A DNA stretch of 64,000 nucleotides from Anisus vortex (taxonomy: Eukaryota; Mollusca; Gastropoda; Planorbidae): NCBI GenBank assembly GCA_949126835.1, contig OX421509.1, positions 10,622,920 to 10,686,919 on the forward strand. Direction: 5' to 3'. Under the pieces are notes generated by a model that was not told where the DNA came from, searched no databases, and was given only the letters and a program-made list of their open reading frames with translations. This document shows, in pieces, positions 52,729-62,975 of this stretch; position 1 is the stretch's first letter; each line of letters starts with the position of its first letter. Both the position numbers and the translations under genes were made by a program.

Positions 52729-54808
52729 TATGATGTCAAGGCCAGATCCCGATGTTTCCATCATGGCGATAAAGTCCTCATGTTGACCCGATTGTCTGGA
52801 CAACCCCTGAGTGCAAAATATACAGGACCATATCAGGTTTTAGATAAAATCAGTGATGTAACATACCTTGTAAAAACCCCTGATAGAAGGAAAACACAGA
52901 GACTGTGCCATATAAACATGCTAAAACCTTATGTTGTTAGGGAAGAACAAACTGACATTAGGCCAGTGAGTGCTATCAAAACTGTTGAAACACCCCCGCC
53001 TAAATTTAAAAAGACAATCATAGAAAGTAAACTTCAGAACACTGAAGCACTTAAAAACCTCGATGATAAACTGGCACATCTAGACTCAGGTGAACAGACT
53101 TCTATCAAGGGTTTAATCTATGATCATGTACATTTGTTTAGTGATGTTCCTAACAAAACAACTTTGGTTACCCATGATGTAGTTTTAAAAGATGATAATG
53201 TTAAACCTGTCAAACAACATCCGTATAGGGTTAATCCCATACAACTTGAACACATCCGTAAAGAAATTGATTATTTGCTGAGCAATGATATAATTACTCA
53301 CAGTAACAGTGATTGGTCATCCCCATGTGTGTTGGTTCCCAAATCTGATGGTTCACTACGCTTTTGTGTAGACTATAAGAAATTAAACCAAGTGACAAAA
53401 TCAGATTCGTATCCCATACCACGGATAGATGATTTAATCGATAGAGTAAGCACTGCAAACTATGTAACTAAGATTGACTTACTAACAGCTTATTTCCAAA
53501 TCCCATGGACAGATAGGGCTCAGGAGGTAACAACTTTTGTTGATATCAATCCTCTGCTCCGATCTCTGCACTGGCTACCCATCAACAACCGGATCTCATA
53601 TAAGCTGGCTTCCCTCTGTTATAGGTGCCTGAATAACTGCGCCCCGGATTATCTTCGCTCTTGTATGGAGCTCTACACCCAGTCCCGCCCACTTCGTTCG
53701 GCATCTGACGCGCTTACTCTGCGGATCCCTCGTGTGAGGCTAGTGTTCGCTGGCGAAAGTTCATTTTCCTACGCTGGACCGTCCGCTTGGAATCACCTCC
53801 CACTACAGCTTCGCCAGAGCCCTAGCTATGACACCTTCAGGAGCCGGCTGAAGACTCACCTATTTCTTCAGCAGAATTAGCGTATTACTATATATTTCGT
53901 TGTCTGTCTGTATTCTGTAACTGTCGTCTGCGCATAGAACTGTCACCAACTGGGTATGCGCTATATAAGCACCGTTATTATTATTATTATTATTATTACT
54001 CCTGGTGGATTATATAAGTTTAAAGTAATGCCATTCGGAATGTTCAATGCTCCAGCTAGTTTTCAAACACTAATAAACACTATTATCCATGAAATCCCAC
54101 AATGCCATGCATATCTGGACGATATCGTAGTGTTCAGTAAAAACTTTAATGATCATCTAGATCAGTTACAACTATTATTCCAAAAACTAAAACAGGCTAA
54201 TCTTACTATAAACCTAGTTAAAAGTCAATTTTGCCATGCAGAAATTGAAATTTTAGGTCATGTAGTGGACAATGGCAAAGTAAAACCAGTGAATGCCAAA
54301 GTCAAAGCTGTACAGGAATTCCCTGTCCCTATAACGCAGAAACAACTTCGAGGATTTTTGGGTATGGCTGGGTACTACAGGAAGTTTTGTAAAAAACTTT
54401 TCTATTATCACTTACCCTTTGACAAATCACTTGAGAAAGAAAATTCAATTTAAGTGGACTCAGGAATGTGACCAAGCCTTTAATGATATAAAAGACATAC
54501 TGACCAAGGCACCAGTATTTGTCTCACCTGATTATACTAAACCTTTCAGAATAACGGTAGACTCGTGTAATACAGGAATGGGCGCGGTAATCTCACAAAT
54601 AGGAGATGATTTACTTGAACATCCCATTAGCTTTTGTTCAAAAAAATTTAACCCACATGAGGTAAATTATAGCACAATAGAGCAGGAATTACTAGGACTT
54701 ATCAAAGCATTGAAACATTCTAAGATGGAGTTTGTTTATTCAAGCTTACGAATAACTCACTTATCTGGAAAAGATAACATCGTTGCGGACACCCTATCGC
54801 GTATGTAA
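52729..54808 (+). pseudogene. Reverse transcriptase and RNase H of the outer retrotransposon (interrupted)
   Basis: The frame resumes at 52729, includes a GPY/F-like piece (YTGPYQVLDKISDVTYLV) that ends the integrase, then RT: HSNSDWSSPCVLVPK, SLRFCVDYKKLN, TKIDLLTAYFQIP. At 53542 a LINE tail interrupts it. RT continues at 53998 with LYKFKVMPFGMFNAPASFQ and the catalytic YLDD (54112-54123). A frameshift occurs near 54400-54440. The RNase H has FRITVDSCNTGMGAVISQ and EQELLGLIKALKH, but then jumps to ITHLSGKDNIVADTLSRM, lacking the region with the TDHxPL motif. Domain order confirms RT after integrase. Inactive. Confidence 0.8.
53542..53997 (+). mobile_element. LINE (L2/CR1-type) 3' end inserted in the outer RT
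   Basis: Encodes LLRSLHWLPINNRISYKLAS, APDYLRSCMELYTQSRPLRS and SFSYAGPSAWNHLPLQLR, the well-known last 110 residues of L2/CR1/Rex-type ORF2, ending at TAG 53878. A short 3' UTR ends tatgcgctatataagcaccg and (TTA)n. Removing 456 bp restores the RT frame. The 3' block matches the tail of the tRNA-derived SINE at 24942. Confidence 0.85.
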
Positions 54809-55579
54809 CTAATGTATAAAAGGATAACTTCATGTATATATTCTGATAATCCTAACTAAGATAATTGGATCATTTAAAATATAAATGCATGAATATATGA
54901 ATATGTTTTGATTATTTTATGCAATATCTTAAGCCTTATTTTATGCCATGAATATTTCCATTTGCTAAAACAAATATTATTATTGTTGTAGGAAAAAAGA
55001 AAGAACCTAATAAGTTACTTATAAATATTATGGATTTATGAACATAATTTTTCTTTATTAGTAAGATAATGAATGAACAGAAATGTACATCCTTATTTTT
55101 GAAACAATCAAACTATAGTTGTGATTATGTAAAATCCAAAATAGAGTAATGTGCATACATTTCACATGCTTACACACTTAAGATTAAATTCTTCACTTAA
55201 GTTTATTTAAATATTAATTTCATTTAAGTTGAATTAATTAATGATTGAATTGTTTAATATGACGACATTAGTTATGTTGATTTTTACCTTATAAATAAGA
55301 TGATGATGTTTATGAGGAATGATATCTCAGAGAGTATAATTTTTTTAGAATAACGCGAACATGTGTTATGGTCTAAGGATAACTTGAGATCCTATATGAT
55401 GAGGGTTTAATAGAATAAATTATTTCCCTTACTTGTCTTATTTAACGGACTACCCAGGTGGAGTCAGTTTTTTTTTTATATATTGTTTAGAACTAAAGTT
55501 AAGTGCAGGCGGTTCTAAAAGAAAATGCACACTTCTATTGTTTAGTATGCAACGTTCTTTTCCTTTTGGTACGGGCGAT
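54809..55579 (+). other. 3' untranslated region of the outer retrotransposon
   Basis: AT-rich, no frames of note. It ends ggtacgggcga immediately before the 3' LTR, a weak counterpart of the inner element's GGTGGGGGCG polypurine tract. Confidence 0.6.
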
Positions 55580-56626
55580 TGTTATGAAACGTAAATCCCC
55601 TACATTGTATTGTTAATAAACCAACTAAATCATTTAAGCAAATTGCGTTTAAACGATATAAAATATTTCTAAGCTCAAGGTTTCCCCCGGGTTTTTCCTA
55701 ACCTAATTAAAGCATTGTTTTTTTTATATTAACCTCGATAAAAACATGAACTGCCCATGCACATACAGCGTGTCAAGGCCGTCCGGTCTCTCCTTATTTT
55801 GTTAGAGCATTATTGCTTGTTCTTAAAAAAAGACAATCTGATCACGCAGTCAACATGCGAGCTCGATTGAAATACTCGTGTAACTAAGCTGGCTGGATTT
55901 TCCAACCATTGACCCATAACATATTTCTACGCGATTCGGACCTTTTAGTTTAGTTCTTGGCGTACCGTCGATCTAGTAACATCTAAGATTCTACGCTCTA
56001 AGTCTCTGAGTCTCGTTCCTACTGGATTTGTATCATGGAAGATTTATTATTCTACTATTAGCTACAATGCTATATGTTCATTGAAGATATTCATTACTAA
56101 TTGGAATATGTGTATTTCTTGATTGTGTATATAATATTATTTGGATTCCTATTGGATTGATTTTGTAAATTGAACTAAATTTATCGTTGCTTTCTACACA
56201 ACTTGGTTAACGTCAATATATCAAAGTTATATACAATTGTGTATGTGTAGTATTTATACAACTATTTTAATAATCTATATTACAACTCAACATCGAGGTT
56301 CTTGCTGTATAATATGAGCCACACAAATAATTATACATGAAGTAAAATCAACTAAAAACTCTAAAACTACGTTATGTGAATTGCCAGGGGATTATAAGAA
56401 CCAGGAATACTCTAGACAACTACAAACAAACTTCAGAATGATATGATAAGACCTTCACTAAATACAAGGATACTCACTTTAACAATAACAAGACCATAAC
56501 TATTATTTTCATAAACTGAATTGGGGCTCTAGCCGTAATAACATTATAAATTATAATTATACTTGTGTGATACAAATGGAAGGTCTCATCCATGATTTAT
56601 TATGGTGAATAAATTGCCTTGTTATA
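55580..56626 (+). repeat. 3' LTR of the outer retrotransposon
   Basis: 1,047 bp, starts TGTTATGAAACG, ends TTGTTATA; direct repeat of 41313-42361 with scattered substitutions and small indels. Confidence 0.85.
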
Positions 56627-57194
56627 AGATCTACTTTTACTTACAAATATCAATGTCTACAATGTCTGTCTGTCAACAAATCTCGGTCTTCTTGTCTTTC
56701 AAATACGCCTAAATACGTCCAAATACGCCCAACATAAAACTCCCCATTCTAGGGTTTGTGTTTACATCACCAGAACTTGGGCAGATAATACAAATTTTAA
56801 AAAAGTAATATGTGTTTACCAGCGACAAAGAACTCCGGCATTAAAGTAGCGTCACAAATGGTGTTGTCATCCTCCCACCTGTATTCGCCTTCCACTTCCA
56901 TATCATTCAAGCCAATCCAAAAATATTTCCCGACGATGTTTTGTAGCAGGTTAAATTTGTCTAGAGTCTTTGCTGTATAAAGGTAAGCGTCTTTGGCTAA
57001 AATGTAATATATTATATATATTAATAGGCGAAATTATTCTTATTTTTTTGCTTAAAACATAAACATAATCATAAAAATATGCATGAATAGTTATTGCTGA
57101 TTATGCATATGTTAGGCTACTATAGTAATTAAAAACAAATTGAAGTATTTAGAAAAGGAATTGCTACAAAAATCGCAATGTGGACAATGTGGAC

Positions 57195-57214
57195 AATATA
57201 TATATATATATAAA
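57195..57214. repeat. (TA)n microsatellite
   Basis: Short TA tract in gene C intron 3, homologous to the tract at 20623-20649 in gene B intron 3. Confidence 0.85.
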
Positions 57215-57442
57215 CACATCACATGTTTTTAATTGAATTCTTAAAAAACCATTCAGATGCATATTAAGTATACTAAATGGACAATAGCGAAGATTAAGGG
57301 GGTTTCGAGGCAAAGGTTGCTGCCAACCCAGGCGCCACATTTGAGAAAGGTGCTAAACTGACAATTTTTTTTTTATTTTAACCAATCTAAAAAATCAATA
57401 CGAGAATTCCTACCAGGCACAAGTACAATGTAACCTAGTTAG

Positions 57443-57715
57443 CTTAAAGGTAGCCCAGCTGGAGAACGTTCAAATGTGTCCTGGGTTCGAATCTTGATGG
57501 AGGCTAGGATATTTTCCCAGAAATTGAGGGTGTCCCTGAGTCTACGCAGCTCTGTTGGATACCTGACATTAGTTGTGAGTTAAAGTAAAGGCTGGTGGGC
57601 ATTGTCCTTACTTCTCATCCCATAGTATGCCATGGCCACAGAAACTGACGATCGCTACTTTACAAGCCCTATTATCAGTTTGGTCTGAGGGTGATTTACT
57701 TTTACGCTAATGAAT
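57443..57715 (+). repeat. tRNA-derived SINE (family 1) in gene C intron 3
   Basis: Reads ggtagcccagctgg, cctgggttcgaatcttgatg (B-box region), ttgttggatacctgacatta, catagtatgccatggccaca and cagtttggtctgagggtgat in family order. Gene B intron 3 lacks it, so it inserted after the B/C split. Confidence 0.75.
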
Positions 57716-58149
57716 AGTGAGATTAACACATTCATAATATTTCTACACACAGTATAGAATTTTAAAAGGAGAAAAAAAAGAGGCATCATCAATGATATTG
57801 TCTTACCGTATTATCTAATATAAATTTTTAATGTATACGACAAACCTCGGCAGTCATCTCTAGCAGTGATGTAGTCAACTTGGTTGGTAGACTCCCACAC
57901 ACATGCTGTAGCCGAACCACTGATTAGAAGTTTGAATCCAGCTTTTGTATTACATGTAATGTAAAGGTCGTCACTTGTTCCCGTGCTTGTATTTGATGCT
58001 TTACAATTTCCTACAGCGTTAGCAAAATGTACAAATTACTACTGCGTCGTTGGTTTATAGTTTAAACATGTCCGCAATCTACTTTAACAATAATATAATT
58101 ATATTTAATAACACACAAATTCCAGTGCAATATATGTAATTTGTAATAT

Positions 58150-58500
58150 ATAGGCTTACGGTAAAGCAGCTCAATATTGTCTGAGCGAATGGCGCCTGCA
58201 GTGGATAGGCCATGTCCACATTATGGGCCCGGAACATATACCAACGTATGGAGAGGTGGGAATTGGAACAAGAATAGGAGGCCGCCCCTGCCTGCGAATT
58301 AAAAACGATCACAAAAGAGACATGCTTCTGGCGCACATTGGTCATAAATGGTGTGTGTGTGTGGGGGGGGGGGGGGGGGCTTGCTGAGAAACGCACTTCC
58401 TTGCGGTTAGAATGTGCGCGAGGGCACGCAGGTCTGGAAAGCCACCCTTACAGAGAGTAGTCAAGAAAAAGAGAACGAGTAGAAATGCGGGATGCATAGG
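58150..58500 (+). mobile_element. Non-LTR retrotransposon RT tail in gene C intron 2
   Basis: Homologous to 21115-21490 (ggataggccatgtccacatt, ggaggccgcccctgcctgcg, ctggcgcacattgg, gaacgcacttcc). A poly-G expansion at about 58361-58378 and indels break the frames. Confidence 0.7.
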
Positions 58501-59632
58501 AAAAGGAGATTACGCCATCGTACGTTGAGGTCGGATGTAAAACAATAACACAGTAAATAGATTATAATCACGTGTAAAGTTGTGAGTTCTTCGTAAAAGT
58601 CAACTTCCATTTAAACCGCTATTTTATACGCTTTACATCATAACATAAGGTTATAAGAGAATGTTATCTTTATCTGTACTAGAACTTAATCGCTGCAAAA
58701 AGAAAACAACACCAACAAAATCCATACTCTACACAACATTTTGCAATATGAGGCTATGTGTAACATTCATCACACATCAAGAGGATGTGCGCAATGACCA
58801 TACTCTTGTACTTTCCTCAATCTTATGTCAAGTACCTATTGCCACCTATCGGAGCTGGTGGATCTCGGATCTTAACTATGACATTTTGAAATGTCATTCT
58901 GTTATACCAATGTTTTACTATTCTGACAAACAAGTTATACATGACTTATCAAGCTTGTCGAGTCGAAAGCGATCGAAACGTAATTTTATTAAGTGATTAA
59001 GTTTACCAAAAAGTATCTTCACAAGTTCAGCATTAATGTAAATTATATAGTCTTAATAGGTCTCTATAACTGTGAACTAGAACTAATAAATAATGATCTT
59101 TAAGAGCATAAATTAGGTTAGAGAGTATAAATAAGACCCAAACATAAAAAGATGGAGTTGCAATGAAATTATACGGTGCATATCGGAAATTCTACGATGT
59201 ATATAGGAAAATCAAGGATCTATATCGGAAGTGTTGACTTCATTTAAGATTTCCGTCAACATTACTTTTGCTGATTAGTGAAAAAAAACAAAAACATTCA
59301 ATGTTTTCTTACCCATGTCACATCGCCGTAGCTGTTTGTTGAACGAATATCAGATACAGTTTTGACGGAGACACTTGATGGCACATTCAGTGATGCTTGT
59401 TGCTTGGTCAGATGTTGAAGTGTTGAGAGTGACAATATTGGGTTCTTTTACTTTATAGAAAAGTGATGAAGACATTTCTGCGTTAGCTGTAAAAGCTTAA
59501 AATAAAGTGTATACACATTGTAAATATAAACTGCATCCGTACAAACAAGTTAATGGAATGCATAAAATTGATTGAGGTTTAATATATCAATTTTTGTAAA
59601 TACTGTGAGTTCATATATATAATTGTTTATTT

Positions 59633-59652
59633 AAATATATATATATATATAT
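59633..59652. repeat. (TA)n microsatellite
   Basis: Short TA tract in gene C intron 1, homologous to 23015-23043. Confidence 0.85.
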
Positions 59653-60160
59653 GCCGTTTAACATAACGGGTCTTAAGTTAAATTCACAATTCGGAAACGG
59701 CCTGCAAAATTATTATATTTTTAATTAACAATCATCATGAAGGTGTTGATGTTAAAGATCTAAGAAAATATATCCAACTATCGTGAATTGTTGTATTTCC
59801 GGCCCATCAGCATCGAATGTTATATAAGGCCTTTCTGTTCACCTTGTTGTCATTTTTTGTTTGTTTTCTTTTTATATCTAATTTATTGTTCTTATTTCAG
59901 TTGGATATCTTTAAAAGAGTTTAAAATATATTTCGGTTTAATTTTGCTAAAAAAGTTCATTAAGAGTTCTACAGTAATAGTATTTACGTCAAATTTCACA
60001 AAATGTAATGCATTCTAACAAAACGTCACTCACCCAGACAAAGCGACAAACTCCAAATGAAGTAGTTAACAACATTCTTGGTGTTGAAAACTTCAGACAT
60101 TCTTGAAGCTGTTATAGCAAACAAGATAATGGAGATAAATGGGAATCTTAGAAAAGATGT

Positions 60161-60167
60161 CTTAATA
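60161..60167 (-). promoter_or_regulatory. Decayed TATA-like box of lectin pseudogene C
   Basis: The minus strand reads TATTAAG where A and B have TATAAAG, 61 bp before the ATG. The neighbouring GATTCCCATTTATC also departs from the shared GACTTCCATTTCTC. Confidence 0.4.
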
Positions 60168-60351
60168 TAATTGCGTTCTCTAGACTTTTGGTGATATATA
60201 TTTAATGTTCATGTGTCATTGGTAATCTATTGTTGTCTATAACAAATAATAATTGATTTTCTCGGACGGTGCGATGCTAGCTGAGGGTTATTCTTCTATC
60301 AATAGTCAATTAGTAACGTCTATCTTAAATATGTCAATGTTAAAAATAATT

Positions 60352-60425
60352 TGTTATCTTATCTTATACATTACTGACAATCCTTCTATAAAGAAGAGTA
60401 TTGAATCCTACAGACATCCGTGGTT
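60352..60425 (+). repeat. Interspersed repeat (family 2), 5' fragment
   Basis: tatcttatcttatacattac, aatccttctataaagaagag and cagacatccgtgg match the first third of the family. Confidence 0.65.
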
Positions 60426-60439
60426 TATGTTAGTACTTG

Positions 60440-60780
60440 AGAAATGTTGATTCGACTATGTCTATTGATTCAAGAAGAAGCTTCGATCGGGCTGTCATTG
60501 TGAGATGTAATCAAGCATCCAGTAATACAAATACTTCACATGTTTCGACTACATTCAAGTCGGAGTAAAAAACACATACATATAGTATTAAAGCAATGAA
60601 CTCCTTATAGTTGTCAGACATATATTATTAATATGCAAATCTTTTATAGAAAGCAGGCAACAAATACAACTGAAAATTATTTGTAATTCACGTGAAAGTC
60701 CTCTCAGATTGTATTTAAAAACATACATCTATAATTGAAGCACATTATGAACAATACAATTACTCTTATACAATAAACTG
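60440..60780 (-). other. Paralogous upstream flank of lectin gene C
   Basis: gtctattgattcaagaagaa, gatgtaatcaagcat and the following 250 bp align with the flanks of genes A and B. Confidence 0.6.
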
Positions 60781-61490
60781 AAAGTAAGCAAGAAGAGCTA
60801 CTGTTTGACGGCTTAGTCGAATTAAAGTCTTAAATATAGCCATTTCTTGTCTGGTATCAATAAAGATGTTTCTTTATTAAAAAACAAACAAACATGTTGT
60901 GTAATTAAATTATGAGGACTGGCTGTTGAAGCTGAGGTTACTGAAAAAAGCAACAACACATTAAAATGAGTTTAACACGCTTTTGAAAGTTCACTTTTAA
61001 ACATATATTGAGCTTTTTATCTTTTGCTACTGAAAAGGATTAGCGTTCAAACTGCACATATTGCCCTGAAATCATTGGAAAAAAAAAACGAAGTTTTCTA
61101 ATTCAAGCAAAGCCTCTCATTTTCCTGGATTAATGTTCCCATAGTAGATCAAGCCATACATTGTTGAGCTAGTTTTAATCCAATTAGATCTGGATTTTTT
61201 TCTTAATTTTTGGGGGGAGGGGGGTTATCAATCATAACGAGTTTTAAATGCAACAAGTTTTCAGAAAAAAAGAAAGGTGCTGAAAATTTTCTTTTCCTTT
61301 TCTCAATTGCTGGAAATCGCTACATGAAGCATTAATCGGTTTGAGAAAAAAATGCATTACATTAATCATACAGTTTTTGAAAGATTGGTTTTCAAATCAA
61401 GCCGACAAAAATTTGACGAATCCCACGATCAGTCATAAGCCTGTTTAGAGCTTAAAGTGACCAACCATGTAACTGATAATGGAGAATTTC
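60781..61490. other. Intergenic stretch, no gene recognised
   Basis: AT-rich with A and T runs and a small G run (61212-61225). Nothing recognisable. Confidence 0.45.
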
Positions 61491-61499
61491 GGGACACGG

Positions 61500-61780
61500 T
61501 GACCCCGTTTGGGTAAGTCACCGAAAATATTCTGCTTGTGCACCGAAAGCTTTGGTTTTAAGCACCGAAAGTCGTGGGTTTGAGCACCGAAAGTCTTGGG
61601 TTTGAATCCTGATTTAGACCAAGGTATTAAGTCCAGCTCTGATCGGTACTTTAAATTAGTTGCGTTCAACAAAGCCTAGGCGACTGTGATTTGAGTTGGC
61701 CACACCATCCCTCGTATGCCGAGGCCACGTGTGACCGCTGCTTTGTGCGCTTATAAAATAAATTGGTCCGAAGGGGATAC
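61500..61780 (+). repeat. tRNA-derived SINE (family 1), diverged
   Basis: Contains a local threefold repeat of gcaccgaaagtc (61540-61600), the B-box-like gggtttgaatcctgatttag and the family block ctctgatcggtactttaaat. It ends with the shared aattggtccgaaggggatac. Frames across it are not genes. Confidence 0.6.
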
Positions 61781-61939
61781 TTTACTGTTTTTTTTTTTAA
61801 ATTGTGTAATGTGATGTCAGGGTATTGTGTGGCCGACATGGTACTCAATTTGATGCTCGTCTACTCAGAGAGTGAGTACTCCGGAATGTGACACTATTCC
61901 TATGGTCACTCTATGCCCATCAATCACTGGCTTGTTTGT

Positions 61940-62090
61940 CTATAGACTATGATGACAGAGTTATAACTTATACGTTGTGCTGGGTACCTGAACTTAGTTG
62001 GGATAATGTAAAGGCGGCTGTGCATTGAGTTGTTTACACAATCACCTAGTATGCCGTTGCCACAGAAACCGGTGATCGGTGAAACAGAGT
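61940..62090 (+). repeat. tRNA-derived SINE (family 1), 3' fragment
   Basis: gtgctgggtacctgaactta, gggataatgtaaaggcggct and cctagtatgccgttgccaca match the 3' half of the family. Confidence 0.65.
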
Positions 62091-62234
62091 GCAGAAATTG
62101 AAGTCAAATCACAGCGTCTAGAAAACTAGGGAGTATTGTCAGACGCATGCAGACGAACATCCGAATGTGAATTTTGTACAATATTGAAATTTTTCTGAAC
62201 TGATTTTTCCCGTGAATATATTGCTTGTCAAAAA

Positions 62235-62573
62235 AAAGGGCTAAGGCCGTCTGTTAGTCAAGCGCGAGCCAATCAAATAATTTAGGAGGGATTTACCAAC
62301 CAATTCAATTGGCTACTTTATATTAAAGATGGAATTAGAGATTAATAGTCAAGGGAAAGAATTATAGAATTAGTAAAGTTACCATAACAATACAGTGAAA
62401 TTAATTCCTTTAAAACAATCATTGAAATCAAGTTATAGTATAGACTATCTATGATTGACAGAATAGTTCACTCTTAACTCGTAAAAATACGCAGATAGAA
62501 AGAGGCGGGGAAAGCCTTTACCAGGTGACAAAGAGTTAGTAAAAGGTTAAGTTGACACTCGGACGTTCTAGTG
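62235..62573. other. Paralogous 3' flank, probably of a fourth lectin copy
   Basis: Aligns with 18060-18404, the far 3' flank of gene B, in the same orientation. No lectin exon follows before the window ends; similarity fades after about 62830. Confidence 0.6.
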
Positions 62574-62746
62574 CAATAGGCCGGCAACCTACGGTACGCG
62601 TGACAAGCAGAGCGATTTTAAATGGAACGCGAATGACCCTCAAAAACGCAATTCAAGTCTCTTCTACATAAACAATTGGGTGCTTGAGCTGTGCAACTTT
62701 TAGGAAGATGGCAAGCTTAATGAATTCAAAAGGTTTCCGACTCCTT
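62574..62746 (-). mobile_element. Short hAT derivative with exact TSD TTCTAGTG
   Basis: Flanked by TTCTAGTG at 62566-62573 and 62747-62754. Contains ccggcaacctacggtacgcg and gaacgcgaatgaccctcaaa, the inverted counterparts of the GCGTGCC family. Same site as 18405-18561. Confidence 0.8.
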
Positions 62747-62975
62747 TTCTAGTGGAATGAGGTAGAAAGAAGATGAATAGAAATATTTGTAAATCGTACA
62801 TTTTATGAACTTGTGTTTTATTTCCAATTGGATACATTGAATTATAATAATTTTTATAGATGCTGTGAACGAATATAAACATTTTATTGTTGCTAATAAG
62901 AGTCATAAACTTAATATATAGTTTGTGTGTCTGTATTTGAAGATTTAAGAATACGTAATAAATAATCATAGTAAA

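Larger units (their letters stand above)
41313..56626 (+). mobile_element. Outer Ty3/gypsy-type LTR retrotransposon, Gmr1-like gene order
   Basis: Bounded by direct LTRs (41313-42361 and 55580-56626) and the 4-bp duplication AGAT (41309-41312 and 56627-56630). Gene B's intron has a single uninterrupted site at the matching place (about 20030). The order on the plus strand is Gag, protease, integrase, reverse transcriptase, RNase H. Integrase before RT is the order described for Gmr1-like elements rather than standard Ty3/gypsy. Gag and protease contain stops and frameshifts; a LINE tail interrupts RT and a second LTR element interrupts the integrase-RT junction. The copy is inactive. LTR differences of roughly 2-3 percent in the part I compared suggest moderate age. 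No env-like frame is seen. Confidence 0.85.
40483..60100 (-). pseudogene. C-type lectin-like gene C with nonsense codon and giant intron
   Basis: Exons on the minus strand: 60100-60034, 59495-59313, 58010-57846, 56996-56820 and 40610-40483 (720 bp, the same length as gene B). Splice borders and phases match A and B. The leader reads NYFIWSLSLCL. In exon 2 the conserved CIC-Y-SF of the PAN/apple-like module reads C-I-stop: TGA at 59350-59352, codon 71, where A and B have TGT. The lectin domain downstream is otherwise open and keeps ACVW, DDCR, FWIGLND, YRWEDD, GEPNN, EDC, GSC and YYLCEQ. The WND-type site reads IDG, as in B. Intron 4 has grown to 16.2 kb by nested LTR retrotransposons, and a piggyBac element lies 28 bp past the stop. 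Only a 70-residue product is expected unless the stop is an assembly error or is skipped by splicing. Confidence 0.8.

Noticed and set aside
41313..56626. Endogenous retrovirus with env
   Set aside because: The tRNA-Pro primer site and possible readthrough recall gammaretroviruses, but no env-like frame is present in either element and the pol order is not retroviral.
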